From contig JACAAK010000008.1 of assembly GCA_025093985.1 (NCBI GenBank), positions 2,153,361-2,217,360 of the forward strand: DNA of 64,000 nucleotides, read 5' to 3'. Positions 10,988 through 23,100 of this stretch are shown here, piece by piece. The position numbers and the translations under genes were made by a program. The stretch's first letter is position 1, and each line of letters starts with the position of its first letter. The notes beneath the pieces were generated by a model, which made no database searches, was not told the origin of the DNA, and worked only from the letters and a program-made list of their open reading frames with translations. This DNA comes from Calvatia gigantea. Taxonomy: Eukaryota; Basidiomycota; Agaricomycetes; Agaricales; Lycoperdaceae.

Positions 10988-13900
10988 ATGTCTAAGCTGA
11001 ACTCCACTCTGACAGGGTTTGTCCAAACTCCTTATGGGCAGCTTCTCATTCTCCAAGGGACAGGTAACTATACTATCTGGTCACTCTACCTTTGCTCTGC
11101 ACTCATGTACATTTTCCTAAATGACTGTGAATGGACTAGGTGGAATTTCTTGGGGACTATGATAGAACTACCCCAGTTTGAACAGCTTTATATGCCAGAC
11201 CATCCAGCTGTTGCCACTACCCAGACTTTGCTGGCACAACATTTGCATCCAGGATCTCTGATCCCGATAACTGTGAATGAGTGCTACAGCATTGGGCAAG
11301 CTAACAACCTGTACACATGTGCTCTTGGGTTGATCAAGTCAACTCTCCCCAATAGCATGTTAAAGTATACTGTATGCAATACCTGCACCCTCTGGTCATA
11401 TCTTGTAAGCCAGTATGGGCTGCCTGGGCCTGTGCAGGTATACAATGAGTTTATAAGAGCCATTATGTTAAGCCCCAGCAGCAGCAGCAGAAGCCAACTG
11501 GTGGCAACAGTGACAAGAAGCATTGCTGGCATCCTCATGGAAAGGGCAAGGGAAAAGGAAAGGAGGGAGGACAGGCCAATCAGGCCTTCTCTAGTTATGT
11601 TCAGGACATGGACTATGTGTTGCAGGCACAAGTGCTGCTGCCATCCATACATCATCTTATAGAAGAGATATATTGAGCCAAGTCACCTTCCACCTCTTCC
11701 TCCTCTGCTGCCACTGGCAGCAATACCACTCTGCTCATATCATACATCACTGTGCCCAAGTCCAAACATTGCTGTTGACCTTTGGTGAAAGCCAAGGTTA
11801 CCACCTTGAAGAAGTGGGATGTGTGTAATAATGTTACCTCTTCTTCTGGTGAGAGTTCAGAGGAGATGTAGAGGAGATTCAATCTGATGGAAGTTGATGC
11901 CCCAACAGGCCCTGTCACACCATCAATGGTTATGAGGGAGGAAGATGTGATTATGTGGCCAGCACTAGTGTATAACAAACTGGCAACTATCAAGAAACCC
12001 AAGCCACTCAAGAAGAAGCTAGTACCAAAGGAAACCATTATGTCCTCCATTAATAGCAATAATGAGATAGACTATGGATCCAATGGAGGGTGCGGGTCAG
12101 TAACTTCCTCCCAATACTACTTGCTATCTGATACTGAATCTGTGCAGTCTTGTCAATGGATGGGATAGAACAATCCAGATGCAGGAGATGTCTGCCTTAG
12201 AGCAGGATGTCCTGGAGATTCTGTGGATGAGTTGGGACAACAAGGTTGCAGCTGAGTTTGGTACACCTACACAGATATAGCAAGTCATCTGCCTCCTGTA
12301 GGACTATATTGTAGGCATCGATGTACAGACTTTACAAACTGTAATATATGCTGGATGTGCACCACTGGTGCTGTACATTCTTCTTATTCCACTAGTGTGA
12401 CTAAACTGGAAAATAAGATTTGCCCACTAAACATAGTTCAGTATACAGCTGAGAAAAAGCTGCATTTGAAGCAAGAGCACAACACTCTAAACTTGCTTGA
12501 GACTTATCACATTTGTGATCTTGCTGAGTGCTTAAAATGCAGAGGAGAAGTGAACAAACATGTTGTTTATGATGTGGATTGGCTCCTTGATTCTGGAGTA
12601 TTGTACCACATCACTGGTTATCTCTTTGATTTCACAGAGATTAAGATGGGCCACTTTGGCATAATTCAAGCCACTGGCAACCAGAACTATGAAATGACAG
12701 GTCAAGGATCTGTTATCTTTCAGCATGATGTTGTAGACAGGGGAAAGACTCAAAGTGTTACTTCATGTATTGTACCAGTCTTTTACATCAAGGAAATCAC
12801 AGAACAGCTTACAGTATGTCCTCAGGCCAGATCCTTTGGACTGGACACACCCTTGAGGTGACTGTTGATGGGACCACTATCTGTGATAAATCAGGATGAG
12901 CTGTATTGTTCACCTAGCCTCATCAGTTGTTCATAAGCAATATACATACAGTGCACACATATATCTTGCATTACAGCAAGAAGAAGCCAGTTGCATTAGT
13001 ATTATGCCAACCCAATTATATCAACTGGCATTGTCAAATAGGACATCCCTTGGATCATGCACTCTCTAAGCTTTTCAAGTACATTGAGGGCATTGTATCA
13101 ATTTCACCACCACCTTCCTGGAAGCCTCTATGTGATGGCTGTGCAAGGGGGAAAATGCACAATAACCCCTTTCCAGAGAACTCCATGCAAGCCACCTCAG
13201 TCTTTGAGTTATGTCACTCAGACCTGATGAAATTGCCGATTATAAGCTACTACAAATATAAGTGGGCTATGATGTTATTAGATGACTTCTCATCTCACAC
13301 ACATGTTGTCCTCCTTTGAAAGAAGTCTGAGGCTCTAGAGAAGCTGATTCAGCTGATCCTTGCATTAGAGAACTCCTCTAGTATGCAGATTTGTCATTTC
13401 CACACTGATAATGGAGGAGAATATATCAACAAACATTTAATGGCATAGTTTGCAGTGTGTGGAATTACCCACAAGACCACTGCTTCCTATGTGCTAAAGA
13501 GGCAGAAATAGAATACTTAGTGTAATAGGGTTGTACTGCTTAGATTAAGCTGATGGAATAGATATTTAAAGATTTCTGCACAATGCAAGTTTGTGGGGAG
13601 GCAATCTGACAATATGAGGGACAATTCCACAAAATAATGCAAAACAACAACATGTAGAGAACACCAGAATAACTAACTACCTTCACTAAGAAGAGTAAAA
13701 CCAAGTTACACTGTAAAAAGCGCAACTCATATCCCTTATCTAAGAAGTTAACAAGATACAGAACCTCAGGTACTCCCTAAGATTCACCCTTATCAAGTCA
13801 ACAACCAGAAGCACACTGTCCTACACTTGTGGTACTCCAAGTACCAGGGTGTAGCAATGCAATACACTCTTAATCTAAGCTTACTTTGCAAGTAAGCCAA

Positions 13901-16774
13901 GGTCTTCTTCTTAGATTACAAAGGTCTCAACCTTAGCTCAAGTCACTTAATCCAGTTAATCTCAAAAGAACTTATTACTTTGCTTTGCTCAGGCACAATA
14001 GATCACTTTTCACTATGCTCTGAAGGCTGGGCAATGGCTAATAGGTTTCTTGCCATGTCTGATACCTCAGAGGGGGTTTATATATTATTTGGGTGCTCGT
14101 TATGACAAGATAATGATTACATGACTAGGAACATATTATTAAGCAAGGTACAAACCAGTAGATTGGATCATGCACCAAGAGAGCTGCAACCTGTTAGATT
14201 AGTGAAACATTGGAAATACAGGAAAATCCTGGGTATCCATTTGTTCTAGGTTGTGTTTTAGCCCATTCTCTGGGTCTGCATTCTTCTCTAAATATGTAGA
14301 ACATCTAAGAATCAATGGCCATAGTGTTCTACAGTGATCAAGTACTCTTTTATTGTACTGTTGGACTCTTAGATTAGGTTGTACTACTATAGGAAGGTTC
14401 AATGTAATTGTTAGATTAGGCTTGTATGCCTTAGATTAGTGATTTTCAAGTATGAAAACAGCTTTGCTGTTACAGCGCATCAGCAGAATGGGTGAGCAGA
14501 GCAACTGAACCACACTCTACATGAGAAAGCACAAGCTTTACACTTTCAGGCATGTCTACCTAACTCATGGTAGGAGTTTGTGTTGAACACAGTGGTGCAT
14601 TTATATAATTGCACACCAGTCCAGTATCTGCAGTAGAAGACACCCTTTGAGTGTTATTTGAGGGAAAAACCAAACTTGTCCCATATCTGTGTGTTCAGAT
14701 GTAGTGCATATGTATTTCTACCCAATGAAATCCACCCAAACAAATTGACTGCAAAATCTGAGATGATGATCTTTCTTGGATATAAAGGTAGTAAAAACTA
14801 CATCTTTATGTGGCATATGGTAGGCAATGTAATCTTTGTATCACCAAATACCTTATTTGATGAGGGATATTTCCCTAAATGCATTGGTTCAGTGCCAGAT
14901 AGCAGTAATCAGCCTAATTACAGAGGAGAGAGAAATCTGCCAAGAAGTGAAGAGGGTTCACCTCCTTTTCTGCCATCTTTGGATGATGCAGGAAATGTTC
15001 CACTTCCTCCATGTTCACCTCCAACTTCACATCCCAAACTGAAGTTTTCTTTGCCTACACCTCCTAAGCTCCAGCATGTTTCACTACCAGAGAGCATTTC
15101 TTCATGCACTCCTTTACTAGGGGGCCTACCTACTTCTGTACTACCTCCAGAAAGAACAACTGTTGAGGAGGAGCAAGAAGATGACACTGAAGGCTAGTAC
15201 ACAGAACAGAGAGATTGGGAAGATAATGAAAATCTTGAAAGAAAATTCCCTACCTTTACTCCAAAGCATTATGCAGTAGATCCTGAGCAAGTAAAACTGC
15301 ATCATTTAGAATGACATGGCAGGCCTCCTGTTCGACCAAGAAACACTTATAGAGAGCATAGGCATTCAATTTTGATTGAAAGAGAACTCAATTGGACTTA
15401 CTGACAAGAGTAGTAGAGGTGAAGGCAGCACATTTATGCCAATGCCTCTTCTGATGAGGAAATTAGAGAATGAAGAGCTTGGACTAACCATTCTGAGTAT
15501 GTGAGGTGAAGGGCAATTGCTGAGCGATACCCACCACAACTCTTTGATTTACCTTCATTTAATCTTCCTCCTCATCAGGATTTACCTCTTTTTGAGTTAC
15601 TACCTTGTCTGGAACTGCTGCTCATGCCTGAATGTCCTGAATATGATCTGACATCTCACAATGCACATGACATGGACATTGACAGGCTTGTTGCTGAGGG
15701 AGGAGTAAAGTTGATTGATTTCTTAATACAAATGGTACACAACACCAAATACAGAGAACCTAAAACTTTCTGTGATATGCTGAAGCTTCCTGAGCCTATA
15801 AAGGCAAAATGGATGGCCACATGTATTGAGGAACTTAATGTGTTAAAGAAATGCAGAATGTATGAATTAGTGGACTTGCCAAAAGGTAGGAAGACAGTGA
15901 AAAACTGTTAGGTCTTTCTCCAGAAGTTGGATGGCTACCTGTGAGCTCATCTAGTTGCAAAGGGATTCTCACAAGTCAAAGGCATTGGCTACAACAAGTT
16001 ATTCAGTACAGTTGTCTACTACAAGTCAGTACATATAAGCTTCACACTCGCCACAATCCATGATTGGGATATGTATAGCATTGACATAAAAACTGCCTAT
16101 CTTTATGGCAAACTGGATGAGGAGATCTACATGGAACAGCCTGAAGGATTTAAGCTTTCTGGACAGGAAGGCAAAGTGTGGAGGCTGAAGCAAGTGATCT
16201 ATGGCCTTAAACAAGCTGGTTGCCAGTGGTGGAAGGAATTGCATCAATCTATGATTGAGCTGGGATTTACCTGCTACAAATCTGACTACACTGTATACTT
16301 TCACAGACATCTGAAAACCAATGAGCTAATTACTGCCATTGTCTATGTTGATGATGTGAATTTCTTGGGTACAAAGGATTCCCCCTTCCTCAAAGAGTTG
16401 AAGGGAAAATTGACCAAAAAGTGGGAATACAGAGACTATGGTCCTTGCAAAGAATTTCTTGGAATGAAAATTCAGAGGAATCACTCCAAGCATCACATCT
16501 TTATCCAACAAGTTGCATACCTTGACAAAGTCTTAGAGTGCTTCCAAGTTCCGCAGTCTGCCATGGCTAAAACACCATTACCTGCTGGCTTCCAGTTCAT
16601 TACAAACAAGGGAACTGCAACAGGCCTCTTCTGTCAGAAGTACCAACAATTGGTTGGTTCTTTAATGTACTTGATAATTGCTACTAGGCCCAACATAGTC
16701 TTTGCCATAGTTAAGCTAGCACAACATACCACTAATCCTGCACCTGAGCACTATCGCATTAGAATCCACATACT
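10988..16774 (+). pseudogene. gag-pol: co2 copy B gag-pol remnant
   Basis: Starts MSKLNSTLTGFVQTPYGQ, aligned with copy E. gag (to ~11660) lacks a block of a few hundred bp present in copy E (the segment after VQVYNEF). Protease: DWLLDSGVLYHITG (12579-12620). Integrase zinc region ~13020-13150 (CDGCARGKMHNNPFP). Integrase core: HTDNGGEY at ~13400; after LTR-K, HQQNG at ~14475 with nearby stops. RT: YSIDIKTAYLYGKLDEEIYM (~16071) and an intact YVDD box (~16345). Cut before RNase H. There are frameshifts and numerous TAG/TGA codons, many where copy E has CGA, CAG or TGG. Not functional. Confidence 0.88.
13495..14474 (-). mobile_element. Solo LTR-like element LTR-K, copy 1
   Basis: 980 bp block interrupting the integrase of co2 copy B; the integrase reading resumes directly after it. 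Homologous to 21388-22694 in copy E, inserted at a different site. In minus orientation it starts TGTAACAGC and ends CTCTTTA, like a copia LTR ending in TA (compare co1). Flanks are GTGC and GCGC, a probable 4-5 bp target duplication with one transition. No coding capacity. It lacks ~325 bp present in copy 2. The parent retrotransposon is not in the window. Confidence 0.7.
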
Positions 16775-17084
16775 TGTTGTGAACTCCACTGTTTCCATCA
16801 CATCATTGTGCTACTTCCTATCTCTGTACCAACTATGTACCTGTTTCAGTTATTCTAGTGCCAGCAATCTCCGAAGTACTGACTCATATACTACTGTGCC
16901 ATAGTGATCAGACATTTCATGTAGTATCTCCATCTATTCAACTAGATGGCCATCCCTGTATTTAAGTGTACATACATCTCTTGTATTTGGTATGCTTAAC
17001 CATCTACAGTTTCTCTTTCCTTACTTGCCCTCAAGCCTTAGCCCAAGTTGTAACCTGAGAGTCAGTCAGACTAAGGTTGTAACA
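16775..17084 (+). repeat. gy1 copy C 5' LTR
   Basis: 310 bp, TGTTGTGAAC to GGTTGTAACA, with TATTTAAG at mid-LTR and CTTAACCA about 35 nt downstream. It is followed by the priming site TGGTTAAG. Confidence 0.9.
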
Positions 17085-17163
17085 TTTGGTTAAGTGTCTC
17101 CACCTCACCTTGCAAGGAGTAGGCTGAAATAGGCCTGAACAAGAACAACCTAAGAGCTAGTAT

Positions 17164-17763
17164 ATGAGCTTGAACCCAGATGAATACAGAGAACCAAACC
17201 TCAAAGTCACAGATGACAAATCAGAAACATCAGATGAAGAAGAAACAGGGAACCCTGAAGTACCTGCAGGACCAGTAGAACACGACAAACCTGGAGTAAA
17301 CCCAACAAGAGAAGAAGAAGTACTATCAGAACTTTTAAATGAACTTGACTTAGCAGAAGAAGAATTAACACACCCAGAGAACCCAGCACAAGAACAGAAG
17401 AGATCAGACTCAGACAAATCAAGCTCAGAAGAAACAGAAACAAACTCAAGCACTGACTCAGACATGACTGACAATGCTGTAGTACTTATAGCCATGTCAA
17501 GTAGGAAAGGTTTAGTACCAGACCCAGGATTTTTTAATGGAACTCATACCAAGTTCAATGATTGGTGGAGGACCATGACACTCTTCATAAAATTCAACAA
17601 AATCAGCATGGCAGATGACAAGGCTATAGTGGTCCTAGCCAGACTGTGAAGAGGAACAGCAGGAGCCTATGCAGCCATGAAAGTGCCACAAATCTTAGAT
17701 GGAGAAGACTCAGTAGACTAGAAGGTGTTCTCTGAAGATTTTAGGAAAACCTTCTCTGATGAC
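17164..17763 (+). pseudogene. gag: gy1 copy C gag, first part
   Basis: Opens [18 protein letters not shown] with the acidic N-terminus and the start of the Gag domain. Stops: TGA at 17647-17649, where other copies have Arg, and TAG near 17719, where others have TGG (Trp). Interrupted at 17763 by gy1 copy D; ATGAC is duplicated at 17759-17763 and 33513-33517. Gag resumes at 33518. Confidence 0.88.
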
Positions 17764-19010
17764 TGTTGTGGTTTTCCACCAATCAAGTCATACTCCATTG
17801 TTATTTGCATTCCTGTCCATTAGTATATCTGTTTCAGCTATTTCTGTTGAGCAATCTCCGTTTATGACTCATGTTAACTACTATGCCAGCCTGATGTTAT
17901 AGTGAGATCAGCTTTGTCCTTCACTGACCTGGTATCTATCCACAGATGATACCAAAGGGGACTCCTTCTCGAAGGCTTATCAGCTAAATATAGTTACTTA
18001 CAATGTAACTATAAATAACCTTACGTCTTACGATCAGAGGTCTTGAACCCTCAATTAATAACTCCTATGATGTCTTATGATGTAAAGCTTAGTTGCTGAG
18101 AAGAGGTTCTTAAGTTCAGATCACAAGATGAGAATGATAAGAGTTATAGATTGAGTCTCCACCTAACCAAGTAGAAATGATGGGGTCTACTGGTCAAGTT
18201 GAGAGGTTTATATACTACAATGGTGTACTACTGTATTGTACTGTATTGGTATGTTACTTGTCTATATATGGTATATAAAAGTGGTACAACTTCAAAGTGG
18301 TACAACTTTGAAGTATTATCTAAGTTCCTATATTAGTAGAACAATGGGGTTCTAATTATAACCTATTAAGTTCTAGGTAGGTCTGGCTACATTTTAGGTC
18401 TGTCTAGGTATGTTCTAGATACTTCTAGATAGATACTAAGTATAGAGTATGTCTAGATCATTCTAGCCTTAGTCTAGATTGTTACTAGACTTCCGTCATA
18501 GTTCTAGATCATATTAAGTATTAGAATAATACTTAATCCTTTACTATTATCTTATAGTATAGATTACTCTAAGATATATAGTCATCTTTTCAAGTAAATA
18601 TATGAGTTGTAGCATAGTCTCTTTATGACTGATTCTATGACTTGTTCTTGTTGTATTGTTAATGCTAAGACTTCTGATGTATGTCTTTATATTATACAAG
18701 TCTTAAGAGACATTGTATAAATCGTTGTATAATCAATGTACGATATTGATTATCATGTTACTGATTATAATGTCATAGATTACATCATCATTCTTGACAT
18801 TGATAATGTTATAAATATTGATATTCATAACACCTGATCAGACATTTCACATAGTTACTCCATCCATTCAACTGGATGGCTTCCTGTATTTAAGTGTACA
18901 TACATCCACTGTATTTGGTACACTTAACCACCTTTGTTCTCTCCCCTTACTCACCCTCAAGACTTAGCCCAAGCTGCAACCTGAGGTCTTATCAGACTAA
19001 GGTCATAACA
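17764..19010 (+). repeat. gy1 copy D 5' LTR, split by LTR-J
   Basis: LTR sequence is 17764-17894 plus 18838-19010 (304 bp in all, the same as the 3' LTR). The insert 17895-18832 is flanked by CCTGA at 17890-17894 and 18833-18837. Confidence 0.92.
17895..18832 (+). mobile_element. Solo LTR-like element LTR-J, copy 1
   Basis: 938 bp, starts TGTTATAGTG, ends ATTCATAACA, with a perfect 5 bp duplication CCTGA. It has a TATA-like TTTATATACTAC in the first half and no coding capacity. Related to 33857-34383 over roughly its first 400 bp and at its end. Best read as a solo LTR of a retrotransposon not otherwise present. Very A+T rich in its 3' half. Confidence 0.78.
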
Positions 19011-19093
19011 TTTGGTTAAGCATTCCCACCTCACCTTGCAAGGAGTAGGCTGAAACAGGCCTGAACAAAACAAGACAACCCAGGAGCTAGTAT

Positions 19094-19324
19094 ATGAGCT
19101 CAAACCCAGACAAATACAGAGAACCAAATCTCAAAGTCACTGATGATGAATCCGAAACATTAGATGAAGAAAAGACAGGGAACCCTGAAGTACCTGAAGA
19201 ACCAACTGGAGGAATACACAACAAGTCTAGAGCAAACCCAGCAGAAGAAGAAGTACTATCAGAACTTCTAAACAAACTTGATCTAGCAGAGGAAGAGTTA
19301 ATCCATCAGGAGAACCCAGGACAG
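19094..19324 (+). pseudogene. gag: gy1 copy D gag, first part
   Basis: [20 protein letters not shown]..., the acidic N-terminal ~77 codons, open to the insertion of the gy1 solo LTR at 19325. It resumes at 27750 in the sequence [14 protein letters not shown]. Confidence 0.85.
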
Positions 19325-19560
19325 TGTTACAACCTTAGTCTGAGTTTATCTCAGGTTGCAACTTTGGGCTAAGACTTGAGGGCGAGTAAGGGGAGGAGAA
19401 CAAGAGATGGTTAAGTGTACCGAATACAGTGGATGTATGTACACTTAAATACAGGGAGCCATCCAGTTGAATGGATGGGGTTACTACATGAAATGTCTGA
19501 TCAGGTTGGTGCAGTAGTTAGTATGAGTCATAGCCAGAGATCGCTTGACAGAAATAGGTG

Positions 19561-19967
19561 TGTTGAATCTCAATCCATACCACTACGTTGGTTCAGTCTA
19601 TTTATAGCTGAAATGGGTTCTTAAGTACTTCACTCTTGAAGTGAGATAATGAACAATGTACTAGACCACACTCTAGGTTGCTGGCTATGGTCTATTAGAT
19701 AGAACCATGTACGCAGTATGCTCTATATATGCTACTGGCAGATAAGACCTCACCTGTATTAGGTAGAATGGCGCACAGACCAGAGACATTAGATATATAA
19801 GCTCTATGTAGTATGTGTACATTCCTTAGACAATTAAGTCTTTCTATTGCCCATCATTCCTCTACAATATCCTCTAGCTACCATCTACAACCAATATCTC
19901 AACAAACCCAGTGAGTATGACTACCCTCCACCACTAGCTATGCTACTATGGTGTACTCATCTCAATA
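19561..19967 (+). repeat. co2 copy E 5' LTR
   Basis: 407 bp, TGTTGAATCT to ATCTCAATA (the 3' LTR ends CTCAACA, so the last C has become T here). A TATA-like GTCTATTTATAG is near the start and GATATATAAG in the second half. Confidence 0.93.
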
Positions 19968-19980
19968 GGTTATGGGCCCC
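19968..19980 (+). promoter_or_regulatory. co2 copy E primer binding site
   Basis: GGTTATGGGCCCC with no gap to the LTR, the same as in co1. It probably pairs with a fragment of initiator tRNA-Met ending near the anticodon. Confidence 0.58.
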
Positions 19981-20166
19981 GACCGCCGCTCACTCAGACT
20001 GCGTTTAACAATGCTGGTAGAGTGTAGGAGGCTACAGTCATACGCAATCTGGGAGACAGTGGCCCTTTGGTCCATTTGATCCCTGAGTCTGTCCCATGTT
20101 GCAACGCGTACATCATGCACTGCAGTCCTACATGATGCTAACACGTGTTTAACCCTATTCTTAGAT

Positions 20167-23100
20167 ATGTCTAAACCAGCATCTGCTCCGCTGGGTTTTG
20201 TTCAAACTCCTAGTGGACAGCTTCCCATCCTTACTGAGATGGGTAACTACACCATCTGGTCACTTCACCTTCACTCTGCACTTATGTGCATTTCCCTCAA
20301 CGATTGTCCATGGACCAGATGGGATTTCTCTGGAGCTTGTGACGAGCCACAACAATACGAGCAACTTTATGGACCTGCTCACCCCGCAGTTGCAGCCTCC
20401 GGCACTACACTGGCACATCCCACATGACCAGGAACTCCAATTCCTGTAACTGATGAGGAGTGCTACAGTATTGGCATGGCTAACAATCTCCGGATGCGTG
20501 CTCTTGGGTTGATTGAGTCAACTCTCCCCAATAGCATGCTGAAGCACTCAGTGGCTAACGCCTGCTTGCTTTGGTCCCAGTTGCAGGGCCAATATGGCCT
20601 TCCTGGACCAGTGCAGGTCTACAATGAGTTCATATGTGCAATTACATTTGAGCTTCCACTCAGTGGCAACCCCTCACTCAAGATGAGCGAGCTCCAGCAG
20701 ATTTTCGGGCAGCTTGACACCATGGATAGTGGCATCACCCTAGAGATTGAGACAATGATCCTCCTCCACTCCCTCCACCCGTCTTTGAGCCATATGGCTC
20801 AGACGCTCCTCACTTCCAACATATCGCTCCATGAGCTGATGTGGGACAAGGCCCGAAGTGGCATTATCGCTGCTTACACCTCCAACTAGACAGCCCATGT
20901 GCAACGAGCATGCTTCACTCCACAACAAGGAGGTGGGCAGCAGCAGTAGCAACAGCAGCAAGGTAGACAGCGGCCACAAGGCCAGCAGCAGTCTTCAGGG
21001 TCTAAAAAGCCCCAGCAGCAACAGCAGCAGCAGCAGAAACCCTCTGGTGGTGAAGGCAACAGTGAGAAGAAACGCCGATGGTGCCCCTGAGGAAAGGGAA
21101 AGGGAAAGGGAAAGGAAGGAGGTGCACAGGCTAATGCCACCATCTCTTCTGGATATATTCAGGATATGGATTTTGTGTCGCAGGCACAAACTGTGCCACT
21201 GCAGTCCACTCATGCTCTTGTGGAAGCAATGCATCAAGCCAAGACACCTCCCATTGTTTCCAGCTCTGCAGCCACCGGCAGTAATGCCACTCCGCTTGTT
21301 GTGCACATCACTGCACCCAAGCCTGAAACTTATCGCAAACCTTTGGTGAAAGCCAAGGTTACCACATTGAAGAGGTGCAATGAACGTTAAAGAGGCAGAA
21401 ATAGAATAACTAAGTGTGATATGGATGTACAGCTTAGATTAAGCTGACGGAATAGATTTTTAAAGATTTCTGCACAAGGCAAGTTTGTGGGGAGGCAATC
21501 CGACAATATGAGGGACAATTCCACAAAATAACGTGAAACAACGATGCGTAGAGAACACTAGAATAGCTAACTACCTTCACTAAGAAGAGCAAAGCCAAGT
21601 TACACTGTAAAAAGCGCAACTTGTATCCCTTATCTAAGAAGTTAACAAGACACAGAACCTCAGGTACTCCCTAAGATTCACCCTTATCAAGTCAACAACC
21701 AGAAGCACACTGTCCTACACTTGTGGTACTCCAAGTACCAGGGTGTAGCGATGCAATACGCTCTTAATCTAGGCTCACTTCACAAGTAAGCCGAGGTCTT
21801 CTTCTTAGATTACAAAGGTCTCAACCTTAGCTCAAGTTACTTAATCCAGTTAATCTCAAAAGAACTTATTACTTTGCTTTGCTCAGGCACAATAGATCGC
21901 TTTTCACTGTGCTCTGAAGGCTGGGCAATGGCTAGTAGGTTCCTTGCCACGTCCGACACCTCAGAGGGGGTTTATATATTATTTGGGTGCGCATTATGAC
22001 AAGACAATGATTACACAACTAGGAACATATTATCAAGCAAGGTACAAACTGGTAGATTAGATCACGTGCCAAGAGAGCCACAACCTGTTAGATTAGTGAA
22101 ACATTGGAAATACAGAAGGATTCTGGGTATCTGTTTGTTCCAGGCTGTTTTTTAGCCCGTTTTCTGGGTCTGCATTCTTCTCTAAATATGTAGAACATCT
22201 AAGATTTTGGACATTGTGTGAACTGTTCTCCTACGCGTCCCTAGAGATTGTATACGAATGTGTTCATATGTGTCATTAGTGCTGAGCGATGTTCGTTAAT
22301 CTAGCAACAGTGGCATTTCCTTGTGAACATGCCGATCATCCTTTTAGATTAAGCACGTTGGACTTATTTCCCGAGTCAAGGCTCATTGGAGGGGTCCTGT
22401 AGCTCTGTATAGATGCATTGGAATGGTTTTACCACCTGGTCTGGCCGGAATCACGACTGGTCATATGGTACACTGTTAGAATTGCTTTTTGTTAAGCACA
22501 GTGGTCATCCTGTAGCCGCCACTATCCATTATCAATGGCCATAGTGTTCTACAGTGATCGAGTACTCTTTTATTATACTGTTGGGCTTTTAGATTAGGTT
22601 GTACTACTACAGGAAGGTTCGATGCAATCGTTAGATTAGGCTTGTATGCCTTAGATTAGCGATTTTCATGCATGAAAACGGCTTTGCCGTTACAACATCT
22701 CAAGTCAACTTCTTCATCAGGTGAGAGTTTGGAGGAGATGTGGAAGTAGTTCAATGCAATGGATGTTGAAGCCAATGCTCCATCCACCGTCACAAGAGAA
22801 GAAGATGAGATTGCGTGGCTAGCCCCAGTGTATAACAGGCCAGCAATTATCAAGAAGCCCAAGCCACTCAAGAAGAAGCAGGCACTGAAGGAGATCGAGT
22901 CAGTCCTCAAGTCAGTCTTAGATGACAATGACTCAGACACTGACTACAGTTCTGACGGAGGGTGCAGGTCAGTACCTTCAACTGACTACTATTCTTGTTC
23001 TGATGCAGAAGATGATGTACAGCCCCATTAATGGATGGGACAGAATGATACAGACATAGGGTCTGTCCACCTCAGAGCAGGACGCCCTGGAGATTCCAAT

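Larger units (their letters stand above)
10822..16774 (+). mobile_element. Ty1/copia family co2, copy B (decayed, 5' part beyond window, 3' part cut)
   Basis: Plus-strand copia relic, recognised by base-level homology to co2 copy E along leader, gag, protease, integrase and RT. It was split in the leader by gy1 copy A (left), in the integrase region by LTR-K (13495-14474), and it stops in RT at 16774 where gy1 copy C starts. RNase H and 3' LTR are not found at the far side of C (50209), so the 3' part is missing. Many stops, CpG-poor: the oldest layer of the nest. Confidence 0.88.

Noticed and set aside
17085..17100. tRNA primer binding site for gy1
   Set aside because: TGGTTAAG looked like a tRNA-type site, but it is the complement of the LTR's own predicted transcript start in every copy, so self-priming fits better.
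21434..21619. Small minus-strand ORF (61 codons), also present at 13540-13725
   Set aside because: Both lie inside the LTR-K copies; the similarity follows from DNA homology of the repeat. No sign of coding constraint.
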